NCBI RefSeq assembly: GCF_032154225.1
Contig: NZ_JALDYF010000004.1
Coordinates: forward strand, 124,001-188,000
Direction: 5' to 3'
Origin: Psychrobacillus sp032154225
Lineage (GTDB): Bacteria; Bacillota; Bacilli; Bacillales_A; Planococcaceae
Length of the DNA stretch: 64,000 nt
Of the stretch, positions 35,167 through 42,276 are shown piece by piece. The notes beneath the pieces are model-generated. The model worked only from the letters and a program-made list of their open reading frames with translations. It made no database searches and was not told where the DNA came from. The first letter of the stretch is position 1. The number at the start of each line of letters is the position of its first letter. The position numbers and the translations under genes are program-made.

Positions 35167-35210
35167 AAAAAGCATTCCACTTGTAGATTTCTCGTGGAAT
35201 GCTTTTTTTG
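35167..35210 (+). terminator. Terminator of the copC-copD unit
   Basis: A 14-bp perfect stem AAAAAGCATTCCAC / GTGGAATGCTTTTT with a 13-nt loop is followed by T. Confidence 0.88.
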
Positions 35211-35286
35211 TAACAAAATGTTACTAAGTAGTTATCAATTGATTATTATTGAAGTAAGTAAATAATAATGACTGGGGTATAAGTTA

Positions 35287-35640
35287 TTGAGTTCAGAAGT
35301 AGAATACAACGCTTTTTTAAGTGCTTTGAAGCATCACTATAAGGTTGGAAAATTAGATTTTTCTTTGGGAAGAAAAATAAATACACTCTAACTAATTTTG
35401 GGATAAGTATTTCTGACGCTCTCTTGACAGTAATGGAATTAACTTAAGAAAATTATTACCGAGGTCCTTAAAAAGATCAAAAGGATTTAGAACAAACTGT
35501 TTGGAAATTTGGTATGGATAATTTCTTTGAAGAATCATATCCAAACTCTACACTGTACTTAAAGATTTCCATACGCCGATCAAGAAATGATATCATTTCA
35601 TCAATCTGAATTCCCTATTGACTATCCTTTAAAAAAATAA
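35287..35640 (+). pseudogene. Decayed MqsR-like toxin gene
   Basis: Piecing the frames together gives a protein of roughly 115 aa. TTG 35287 encodes LSSEVEYNAFLSALKHHYKV and runs to a TAA at 35389. After a frameshift come ISDALLTVMELT, ENYYRGP, VWKFGMDNFFEESYPNSTLY and LKIS, split by two further TAA codons. A second shift gives FHQSEFPIDYPLKK before the final stop. The order of segments (L..xxNYYxGP, VWKFG, LYLKI, SFHxSEFPIxYP) matches the MqsR RNase toxin family. With at least two nonsense codons and two frameshifts it cannot be functional. The antitoxin-like relic follows. Confidence 0.6.
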
Positions 35641-35715
35641 TAGATAAATTTGAAAATGATTACTATTCCACCTTTCAAAATACAATGCCTAATAAGGAAA
35701 AAAGGAAGGACTATC

Positions 35716-36213
35716 ATGGCTTATCAACCCAAATGCCCTATATGCATGAAGGAAGTTTCGTTTACAATTAAAGATGAATAGTTTGTAATATCAGTCAAAA
35801 ACGAAGAGTTTTTAATTACTGGCAAAAGAGCGTTTTGTACTATCGATGGAGAGGAATTATATTATCCAGAATTTGATATCGAGAATAAAGAACAAGCTTT
35901 CCAACTATCCATTTCTGGGGTGGACTACGTCAGACTTCAATATGATCCTGTGCCTAATTGATACTCCATTCTTTATGAATTTATCCCAAATATCCAAAGA
36001 GAAGAAATGGAGTATGGAGAAAGAATCGTATCTGAAACAAACGAGTCAGTACCAATTTACTTGTCTTCAATCGAAAGGGAATCTCTTCAAGTTATTTTTA
36101 ATTTCTTTGGAGAATATACATCTAATGAAATCAGTAATTTTTCTCATGAAGAGAGAGCTTGGAAAGAAATTAAAAACAATTTCACCATTCCATATGCGTA
36201 CGCAGAGTTTTAA
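35716..36213 (+). pseudogene. Decayed MqsA/YgiT-like zinc-finger antitoxin gene
   Basis: One 165-codon frame runs from ATG 35716 (preceded by AAGGAAGG) to TAA 36213, broken by TAG at 35779 and TGA at 35959. It begins with a CPICMKEVSFTIKDE zinc-finger-like start and continues with FVISVKNEEFLITGKRAFCTIDGEELY, as in YgiT/MqsA-type antitoxins, followed by a C-terminal region I do not recognise. The order, toxin relic then antitoxin relic, matches the mqsRA arrangement. Base substitutions alone explain both stops. Confidence 0.65.
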
Positions 36214-36264
36214 AGGATTTCGTAAATTATATGAAAACTAATGATAGAGTTTTTAGAATATTAG

Positions 36265-36293
36265 TTGACTTTTCATTTAAATCAACGTAATAT
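36265..36293 (+). promoter_or_regulatory. Sigma-A promoter of the T-box leader
   Basis: A -35 box TTGACT (36265-36270) and a -10 box TAATAT (36288-36293) are separated by 17 nt, so transcription would begin near 36300. Confidence 0.65.
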
Positions 36294-36299
36294 AAAAAC

Positions 36300-36556
36300 A
36301 ATTTTACAAAGAAAATTCGTTGAAAAAGAGAGTAGTTTATTGTGAATTGAAAAGCGAGTTAGGGATAGTGAAAGCCTAATGCATGAAGCATAAACGAACC
36401 GCACTTTGGAGAAGCTTTTTGAAATAACAGTAGAAAAGCACGGGGAGTCACCTCGTTAACAACTGAAAGTGGTCGCAGTTTGCGGCAACTAGAGTGGTAC
36501 CACGGGAAACTATGCTCTCGTCTCTTATATTAGAGACGGAGGCTTTTTTTATTTGG
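36300..36556 (+). promoter_or_regulatory. T-box leader (arginine specificity) upstream of argS
   Basis: The leader contains AGTGAAAGCC-type stem I sequence and a probable specifier CGC at 36400-36402 (Arg codon, followed by A). The conserved T-box AGAGTGGTACCACGGG is at 36491-36506, followed by a terminator stem at 36514-36543. Uncharged tRNA-Arg would pair with the specifier and with the UGG of the T-box, favouring the antiterminator and raising ArgS expression. The specifier is read by eye and is less sure than the T-box core. Confidence 0.88.
36514..36551 (+). terminator. T-box attenuator terminator
   Basis: A stem of about 12 bp, GCTCTCGTCTCT / AGAGACGGAGGC (one mismatch and G-U pairs), is followed by seven T. 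It shares sequence with the antiterminator, as expected for a T-box. Confidence 0.82.
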
Positions 36557-36569
36557 AGGAGGAATAGTA

Positions 36570-38252
36570 ATGAATGATAAACAGGTGATCACAGCAGCAT
36601 TGCATCTTTTATTAAATGATCAGTTAACAGAGGAACAGATTAGCAGCTTACTCGAAAAACCAAAGCACGCTTATTTAGGTGATTATGCTTTCCCATGTTT
36701 TGCATTAGCAAAGCTATTACGCAAGTCACCAAACAACATTGCAGTAGAGTTAAGCAGTAAATTAAGCAATGCACTAATTGAAAAAGCAGAGGCAGTTGGT
36801 GGCTATGTAAACATCTTTTTAAAGCAATCTATTGTCTCAAAGGCAGTATTAGATGAAATTATACATACGCGAACTGAATTCGGTAAAAATAGTCAAGGAG
36901 AAAAAGAAACTATTACAATCGACTTTTCATCGCCAAATATTGCAAAGCCTTTTTCAATGGGGCATCTACGCTCCACTGTAATTGGAAATGCCCTAGCAAA
37001 TATTTCAGAGAAAAATGGGTATCAAGTAGTGAGAATCAATCATTTGGGTGACTGGGGTACACAATTCGGAAAGCTTATCGTTGCGTATCGTCTATGGGGA
37101 GAAAAAGAAAAAATCGAACAAGCCGCAGTTAAGGAATTACTAAAAATATATGTGAAGTTTCATGAGGAAGCAGAGAAGAACGAATCTTTAAACGTGCAAG
37201 CCCGTGCAGCTTTTAAGCAACTAGAAGACGGCGAGGAAGAAGTAATACAGTTATGGCAGTGGTTTAGAGAAGCATCATTAAAAGAATTCCAAACGGTTTA
37301 CGAGCTTCTAAACATTTCTTTTGATTCGTATGCTGGAGAAGCCTTTTATAACGATAAAATGGACCGCATCATCGAATTGTTAGATGAAAAGAAATTACTA
37401 GTTGAATCAGAAGGAGCAATGGTTGTTGAACTTGAAAATATGCCCGTTTGCTTAATAAAGAAAACAGATGGTACAACATTATATGCTACGAGAGATCTAG
37501 CAGCTGCTTTGTACCGCCTTGAAACATATCAATCATCCAAATCATTTTATGTCGTTGGCAATGAGCAATCCTTACATTTTAAGCAGCTATTCAGTGTGCT
37601 TCAAAAAATGGGGTATTCCTGGTCAGAGGGACTTACACATATACCTTTTGGGATGATTCTAAAAGACGGAAAAAAAATGTCGACACGTAAAGGGAAAACT
37701 GTCCTGCTTGAAGAAGTATTAAAAGAGGCAATTCAGTTAGCAAAGAGTAATATTGAACAAAAAAATCCAACATTAGATGATAAAGATAAGGTAGCAAAAA
37801 TTGTTGGTACTGGAGCAGTAATTTTCCACGATTTAAAAAATTATCGTTTAAATGATATTGAGTTTTCATTAGAAGAAATGTTGAATTTTGAAGGGGAAAC
37901 CGGCCCTTATGTACAATACACATATGCGAGAATTTGCTCATTGCTAAAAAAAGGACAGTTTAACGAGCAAACTATTCAGCTAGAAGGCTTAGAGGAAGAA
38001 GCATGGCAAGTTGTCGTAGTATTAAAGCAGTTTCCAGAAATCATTATGAAAGCATTTGATCAAGCGGACCCATCACAAGTAGCAAAATATTGTATAGAGT
38101 TAGCTAGAGCATTTAATAAGTATTACGCTCATACAAAAATTTTAGAGGAAGGTCCAACGAAGCATGTAAAATTAACGCTATCGGCTAGTGTGGCACTTGT
38201 ATTGAAAGAAGGATTGCGTTTATTAGGAATTCAAGCACCGGAGAAAATGTAA
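36570..38252 (+). CDS. argS: Arginyl-tRNA synthetase
   Basis: This 560-aa class I synthetase has a HIGH-like motif in FSSPNIAKPFSMGHLRSTVIGNALANI, a KMSKS-like motif KKMSTRKG, an N-terminal Arg-core domain and a C-terminal anticodon-binding domain (YTYARICSLLKK...). It charges tRNA-Arg. GGAGGAGG precedes the ATG. T-box control and a location away from the usual housekeeping context suggest either the sole ArgS or an inducible second copy; the window cannot tell which. Confidence 0.94.
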   Translation: MNDKQVITAALHLLLNDQLTEEQISSLLEKPKHAYLGDYAFPCFALAKLLRKSPNNIAVELSSKLSNALIEKAEAVGGYVNIFLKQSIVSKAVLDEIIHTRTEFGKNSQGEKETITIDFSSPNIAKPFSMGHLRSTVIGNALANISEKNGYQVVRINHLGDWGTQFGKLIVAYRLWGEKEKIEQAAVKELLKIYVKFHEEAEKNESLNVQARAAFKQLEDGEEEVIQLWQWFREASLKEFQTVYELLNISFDSYAGEAFYNDKMDRIIELLDEKKLLVESEGAMVVELENMPVCLIKKTDGTTLYATRDLAAALYRLETYQSSKSFYVVGNEQSLHFKQLFSVLQKMGYSWSEGLTHIPFGMILKDGKKMSTRKGKTVLLEEVLKEAIQLAKSNIEQKNPTLDDKDKVAKIVGTGAVIFHDLKNYRLNDIEFSLEEMLNFEGETGPYVQYTYARICSLLKKGQFNEQTIQLEGLEEEAWQVVVVLKQFPEIIMKAFDQADPSQVAKYCIELARAFNKYYAHTKILEEGPTKHVKLTLSASVALVLKEGLRLLGIQAPEKM

Positions 38253-38272
38253 TACTACAGAGGAGGATTTGA

Positions 38273-38638
38273 ATGGGATATAAAAATTGTTTAGATTTGT
38301 ATATTCAAGCAACGAACACTCATAATTTTAAGAACGTTAAGGAACTATTACATCCTGAAGCTATTTATTGGTTTTCTAATAAGAGCTGTACCACTATGAA
38401 TGAAATCCAAAACTATTTCGAAAATGCTTGGGATGTAATTAAACAAGAAGTCTATTCAGCTTCAAATATACATTGGATAGCAGTGGATGAAAAAACAGCA
38501 ACTTGCATATACACATACCATTATGAGGGCTATAAAGACGGGAGCTTTGTCAAAGGTAGTGGAAGAGCGACAAATGTTTTCATTAAGGAAAGTCTGGATG
38601 AATGGAAACTAATCCATGAACATTTAAGTAGTTTATAA
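38273..38638 (+). CDS. NTF2/SnoaL-like fold protein
   Basis: This 121-aa protein has the cone-shaped fold pattern of small SnoaL/DUF4440 proteins: an early helix CLDLYIQATNTHNFKNVKELLHPEAIYWF, then strands with ATCIYTYHYEGYKDG and a final WKLIHEHLS. Such proteins are often enzymes or binding proteins of unknown substrate. AGAGGAGG precedes the ATG, 20 bp after argS, so the two may be read together through the T-box. Confidence 0.7.
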   Translation: MGYKNCLDLYIQATNTHNFKNVKELLHPEAIYWFSNKSCTTMNEIQNYFENAWDVIKQEVYSASNIHWIAVDEKTATCIYTYHYEGYKDGSFVKGSGRATNVFIKESLDEWKLIHEHLSSL

Positions 38639-38720
38639 GCCCTTTCTATGCTAGAATTTCAATAGTCTAATAATTATAAATTCTAATTTATAGACTATAT
38701 TTTTTTAGGAGGTAGATATC

Positions 38721-38777
38721 ATGATAAACAAAAGAAATGTTAGCGAGAAGATTAATAAGGGGAAAACGGCTAACTAA
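38721..38777 (+). CDS. Possible 18-aa micro-ORF
   Basis: ATG 38721 follows a consensus AGGAGG at good spacing and encodes MINKRNVSEKINKGKTAN before a stop. The sequence around the stop forms a hairpin (GGGAAAACG / CGTTTTCCC). It may be a small leader peptide or a truncated gene remnant. Without homologues it remains weak. Confidence 0.3.
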   Translation: MINKRNVSEKINKGKTAN

Positions 38778-38821
38778 TTAAACTATATAGCGTTTTCCCA
38801 CATTTGAAAGGGGAAAATCAT

Positions 38822-39379
38822 TTGAATCAAACATTACTAATTATTGATGCTCAACAAGAATTAATGGACGGAAATCAAGAAGAAAGCCCAGTTTTCAATA
38901 AAGAACAACTTATTAGGAATATCAATAAAGTAATCGAAAGAGCAAAAGAATCCAATATTCCAGTTGTATTTGTAAGAGATCTCGATGTTGCTGAAGGTAA
39001 GGGAGCAGGATTTCAAGTTCACAATGAAATTAATGTACCCGCCGACGCAAAGACTTTCGATAAGTCTGCCACAAATTCCTTTCATGGAACTGGTCTTTTA
39101 AGTCATTTACAATCTCAACAAGTTGGACATCTTGTTATAATGGGATGCAAAACACAACACTGTATAGACACTGCTGTTAGAACAGCCACTATTAACGGCT
39201 TCGATGTAACATTAGTCGCTGACGGGCATTCAACAGAGGACAATGATGTTTTAAGTGCAGAACAAATCATCAAGCATCATAATAGTACCTTACATGGTCA
39301 CTACAATGTCGAACACTTTTCAGTTGTTAGAAACGCAGAGGAAGATTTGTTTCGTCCAACCCATGACTCATATAGGTAG
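38822..39379 (+). CDS. Isochorismatase-family cysteine hydrolase
   Basis: This protein of about 185 aa has the catalytic triad of the superfamily: Asp in LLIIDAQQEL, Lys in FDKSATNSFHGTGL and Cys in MGCKTQHCIDTAVR. It lacks the nicotinamidase metal-binding motif found in the 1520-2068 gene, so the substrate differs and cannot be named. I chose TTG 38822, nine bases after GGGG, over TTG 38804. A strong terminator follows. Confidence 0.85.
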   Translation: MNQTLLIIDAQQELMDGNQEESPVFNKEQLIRNINKVIERAKESNIPVVFVRDLDVAEGKGAGFQVHNEINVPADAKTFDKSATNSFHGTGLLSHLQSQQVGHLVIMGCKTQHCIDTAVRTATINGFDVTLVADGHSTEDNDVLSAEQIIKHHNSTLHGHYNVEHFSVVRNAEEDLFRPTHDSYR

Positions 39380-39408
39380 TATTCGGATGCTATGAAAAAG
39401 TAACAACG

Positions 39409-39449
39409 GCCTGATTTCTCGTTTACAACACAGAGAAATTGGGCTTTTT
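39409..39449 (+). terminator. Intrinsic terminator after the cysteine hydrolase
   Basis: A 12-bp stem GCCTGATTTCTC / GAGAAATTGGGC (two G-T pairs) with a 12-nt loop is followed by TTTTT. Confidence 0.82.
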
Positions 39450-39514
39450 ATAAGACATCACAAGAACTTCTTATAAGCATTTAGCGTCTGATATTAACGG
39501 GTAAAGGAGCTAGA

Positions 39515-40429
39515 ATGAGGTTGTTAACAAATAGAAAAATAGAAATGTTAAGAACTAAGATTAATAATGTTTTAAATAATGAGCTAAAGTGGAAGATTGG
39601 TGAAGTAAAGTTTCTAGGAAATGGTGTAGTGAATGCAGTATTTCTTATTAATGAAGAAAATTTAGGTGCATTAGTTGTTAGGACACCTTGGAGAGTAAAT
39701 GAAAATTTGATAGATCAAAACTCTGATGGAATAGTTTCATTAAAAAAAGAATATACAATTTCAAGACACTGTGAAAAGCATAAAATACCAGTGCCAAAAA
39801 TTCATAAATTGTATTTAAGTAATGACATCAATTTTTTAGTTTCTGATTTTATAATAGGAGATGAAAAAGAGATTTCTTCTTATGATATTGGACATCTCAC
39901 AGCTAAAATACATAAAGTACCACTGGATGATTTAACTATTATCGATCAAAACGAACGACCATTGAGTAATATTATTGCAAATCGAATAATAGAACGTGTA
40001 AGTTCACTTAGCGCCATAATAGATTCTAAGATTATTATACCTAGTTCTGAAGAATTGGAGACTATATTAAATACATCTCAAATAAAGAATAGTTTATTGC
40101 ACCTAGATGTTAGACCACCTAATTTAATAGCGAAAGAGGGAAAAATTAAAGCTATTATAGATTGGGATAATGCATTTATTGGAAATCCAATGATGGAATT
40201 GATGAGAATTTCAGAATCAAAAGAGCTCAATGAAAGGGAATTTATAAAGGGCTACAATAATAAAGATATTATTGATAATACAGATATTGTTATTCAGTCA
40301 ATCTACCGACTAGACACTGCATTAATGCTTTCAATATTATTCAAATCTATCTTAAATGATGCTAATAAAGCGGAATATTATCTTAAACGTGTCCATGTTC
40401 TTAGTCAGGAAATCGTTAGGAAATTTTAG
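39515..40429 (+). CDS. Aminoglycoside phosphotransferase-family kinase-like protein
   Basis: This 304-aa protein has the APH/choline kinase fold. The N-lobe is GNGVVNAVFLINEENLGALVVRTPWR, the catalytic loop LLHLDVRPPNLIA (HxDxxxxN) and the metal-binding strand AIIDWDNAFIGNP. It could phosphorylate an aminoglycoside, homoserine or another hydroxyl compound; resistance cannot be claimed. The DNA here is more AT-rich than its neighbours. A GGAGC site precedes the ATG. Confidence 0.78.
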   Translation: MRLLTNRKIEMLRTKINNVLNNELKWKIGEVKFLGNGVVNAVFLINEENLGALVVRTPWRVNENLIDQNSDGIVSLKKEYTISRHCEKHKIPVPKIHKLYLSNDINFLVSDFIIGDEKEISSYDIGHLTAKIHKVPLDDLTIIDQNERPLSNIIANRIIERVSSLSAIIDSKIIIPSSEELETILNTSQIKNSLLHLDVRPPNLIAKEGKIKAIIDWDNAFIGNPMMELMRISESKELNEREFIKGYNNKDIIDNTDIVIQSIYRLDTALMLSILFKSILNDANKAEYYLKRVHVLSQEIVRKF

Positions 40430-40511
40430 ATAACTCACTTACTTACTTACATCTATTAAAATTTTAGATATCACATAATTATGTAAACCGAACGTTAAAG
40501 GAGAGAATACA

Positions 40512-41159
40512 ATGACTCAAGCAATTATTTTTGATATGGACGGCACATTATTTCAAACGAATTTGATTTTAGAACCAGGACTTCATGCTACGTTTAATGT
40601 ATTACGAGAAAATGGTCATTGGCAAGGAGAGACACCAACCGAGAAGTATCGTGAAATTATGGGCGTTCCATTACCAGTCGTTTGGGAAACACTATTGCCG
40701 AACCATTCACAACAAATTCGCGAAGAAAGTAACGTGATTTTCCTAGAGCAATTAGTAGAGAAGATTTATCAAGGAAAGGGAGCTTTATACGATCAAGCTG
40801 ATCAAACGTTGGAAACGCTCTCCGAAAAATATACCTTATACATAGCTAGCAATGGACTAACCGAGTATTTAGACGCGATTATGGACAAATATGGGTTACA
40901 TCGATGGATTAAAAAAACATATAGCATACAGTTAATTAGTAGTGGCAATAAATCCGAATTAGTAAAGAAAGTAATCGAAGAGAATAAGATTTCAAGGGGA
41001 GCAGTTGTCGGGGATCGTTATTCCGATATTAAAGCAGCGAAAGATAATGGTTTGCTAGCAATCGGATGTGAATTTGATTTTTCACAGCCAGCTGAGCTTG
41101 CTCAAGCAGATGTAATTATTCAGGGCTTAAGTGATTTAACAGCTATAAGTGAAATTTAG
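40512..41159 (+). CDS. HAD-superfamily hydrolase
   Basis: This 215-aa protein has motif I DMDGTLFQT, motif II IASNGLTEYLDAI, a lysine in motif III and motif IV GDRYSDIKAAKDNGLLAIG. It is a phosphatase of the phosphoglycolate-phosphatase-like subgroup with an alpha-helical cap after motif I. The substrate is unknown. AAAGGAG precedes the ATG. Confidence 0.88.
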   Translation: MTQAIIFDMDGTLFQTNLILEPGLHATFNVLRENGHWQGETPTEKYREIMGVPLPVVWETLLPNHSQQIREESNVIFLEQLVEKIYQGKGALYDQADQTLETLSEKYTLYIASNGLTEYLDAIMDKYGLHRWIKKTYSIQLISSGNKSELVKKVIEENKISRGAVVGDRYSDIKAAKDNGLLAIGCEFDFSQPAELAQADVIIQGLSDLTAISEI

Positions 41160-41208
41160 TCGAATAATTGCTGTTTTTTCAAATAATATATAAAAAGGGG
41201 AGAGTAAC

Positions 41209-42018
41209 TTGAAAAAACTTTTAATTCTTGGGGCAAGTGGTCTTGTTGGAAAAGCAATAGCGGCACAATGTATGGATACATTTGATGTATACGGGACTTA
41301 TTTTTCAACAGCAACCAATCTACCTGAAAACAAACAATTTCAGTTGAATGTAGAGCTAGAAGAAACAAATATAGTGGAAATACTCGATGTCGTTCAGCCA
41401 GATATTACTGTATCTTGCTTGCGAGGCGATTTTCAGAATCAATTAGCATTTCATAGCAAGTTAGCGAAGGAATTACAAAAAAGAGCTAGTATTTTATATT
41501 ATTTCTCTACTACAAATGTTTTCGACGGGGATTTATCAAGGCATCACGATGAGGCAGACACACCAATTTCCAATTCGGATTATGGCAAGTTCAAAATAAA
41601 CTGCGAGAAAATAGTCATAGAGCATTTGGCTGAGCGTGGCAATATTATTAGAATTCCTGGTATTTGGGGAAAAAATTCGCGTCGTCTAAATGAATTGAGA
41701 AAATCTGAGCAGATAAGTGTGTACAATAATTTAGAATGTGATTTTCTTTTAGACACACAATTAGCAAGTCAAATGCAGTTCATTATGAAAAATGAATTGA
41801 GTGGAATATTTCATTTAGCAGCAGTAGACATGATAACACAGGGGCTATTTTATAAGGAGTTATCAAATAAATTAACTGTTGAAGGCGAGAATATTCAATA
41901 TAATCTATTGGAAGATAAAGGAGATATTTATTATTTCGGTCTTTTGTCAAATCGCGAAGATGTGCCCAATTCGTTAAAATCCACGAATGAAGAGATTATT
42001 TCTATGTTGGTTGATTAA
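41209..42018 (+). CDS. RmlD-like NAD-dependent sugar-nucleotide reductase/epimerase family protein
   Basis: This 269-aa protein has the extended-SDR start LLILGASGLVGKAI, with a Ser/Thr region (YFSTTNVFDGDLSRHHDEAD) close to RmlD's STDYVFDG, and YGKFKINCEKIV carrying the Tyr-Lys pair. It probably acts on a nucleotide sugar or related compound. No glycan pathway genes are nearby. Translation starts at TTG 41209 after GGGGAGAG. Confidence 0.75.
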   Translation: MKKLLILGASGLVGKAIAAQCMDTFDVYGTYFSTATNLPENKQFQLNVELEETNIVEILDVVQPDITVSCLRGDFQNQLAFHSKLAKELQKRASILYYFSTTNVFDGDLSRHHDEADTPISNSDYGKFKINCEKIVIEHLAERGNIIRIPGIWGKNSRRLNELRKSEQISVYNNLECDFLLDTQLASQMQFIMKNELSGIFHLAAVDMITQGLFYKELSNKLTVEGENIQYNLLEDKGDIYYFGLLSNREDVPNSLKSTNEEIISMLVD

Positions 42019-42042
42019 GACAGCAACTCATCCATTTTTAGC

Positions 42043-42076
42043 AAAAACCTCGACTGATAGAACTCGGGGTTTTTAA
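42043..42076 (+). terminator. Intrinsic terminator after the RmlD-like gene
   Basis: An 11-bp stem AAAAACCTCGA / TCGGGGTTTTT with a 10-nt loop. Confidence 0.8.
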
Positions 42077-42276
42077 GGTTTTAAATCATATTTTGTTAAA
42101 AGAAGTAAATGCTTTGTTACATACAAGGGATAATCCACTGAATTGTTAATCTTTGTTCAAATCCATGCGCTTCATTTCTACTTTATGAATTCGCCAAGTA
42201 TAATAATAATCAGAAGAACTTTCCAATTTAAAGAAAAACGGAAAAAATCGAACATGAAGTGAAGGTGAGTTATGGT

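Noticed and set aside
34051..36213. Stop-codon reassignment or selenocysteine for the TAG/TGA in the antitoxin-like frame
   Set aside because: The toxin next door also has TAA stops and frameshifts, and no selenocysteine element is visible; decay explains everything.
39515..40429. Acquired aminoglycoside resistance gene
   Set aside because: Only the broad APH fold is supported; there are no mobile element marks nearby and no specific APH subclass motif.
40512..42018. Glycan biosynthesis cluster from the RmlD-like gene
   Set aside because: No glycosyltransferases or nucleotide-sugar synthesis genes are adjacent; the surrounding genes are unrelated.
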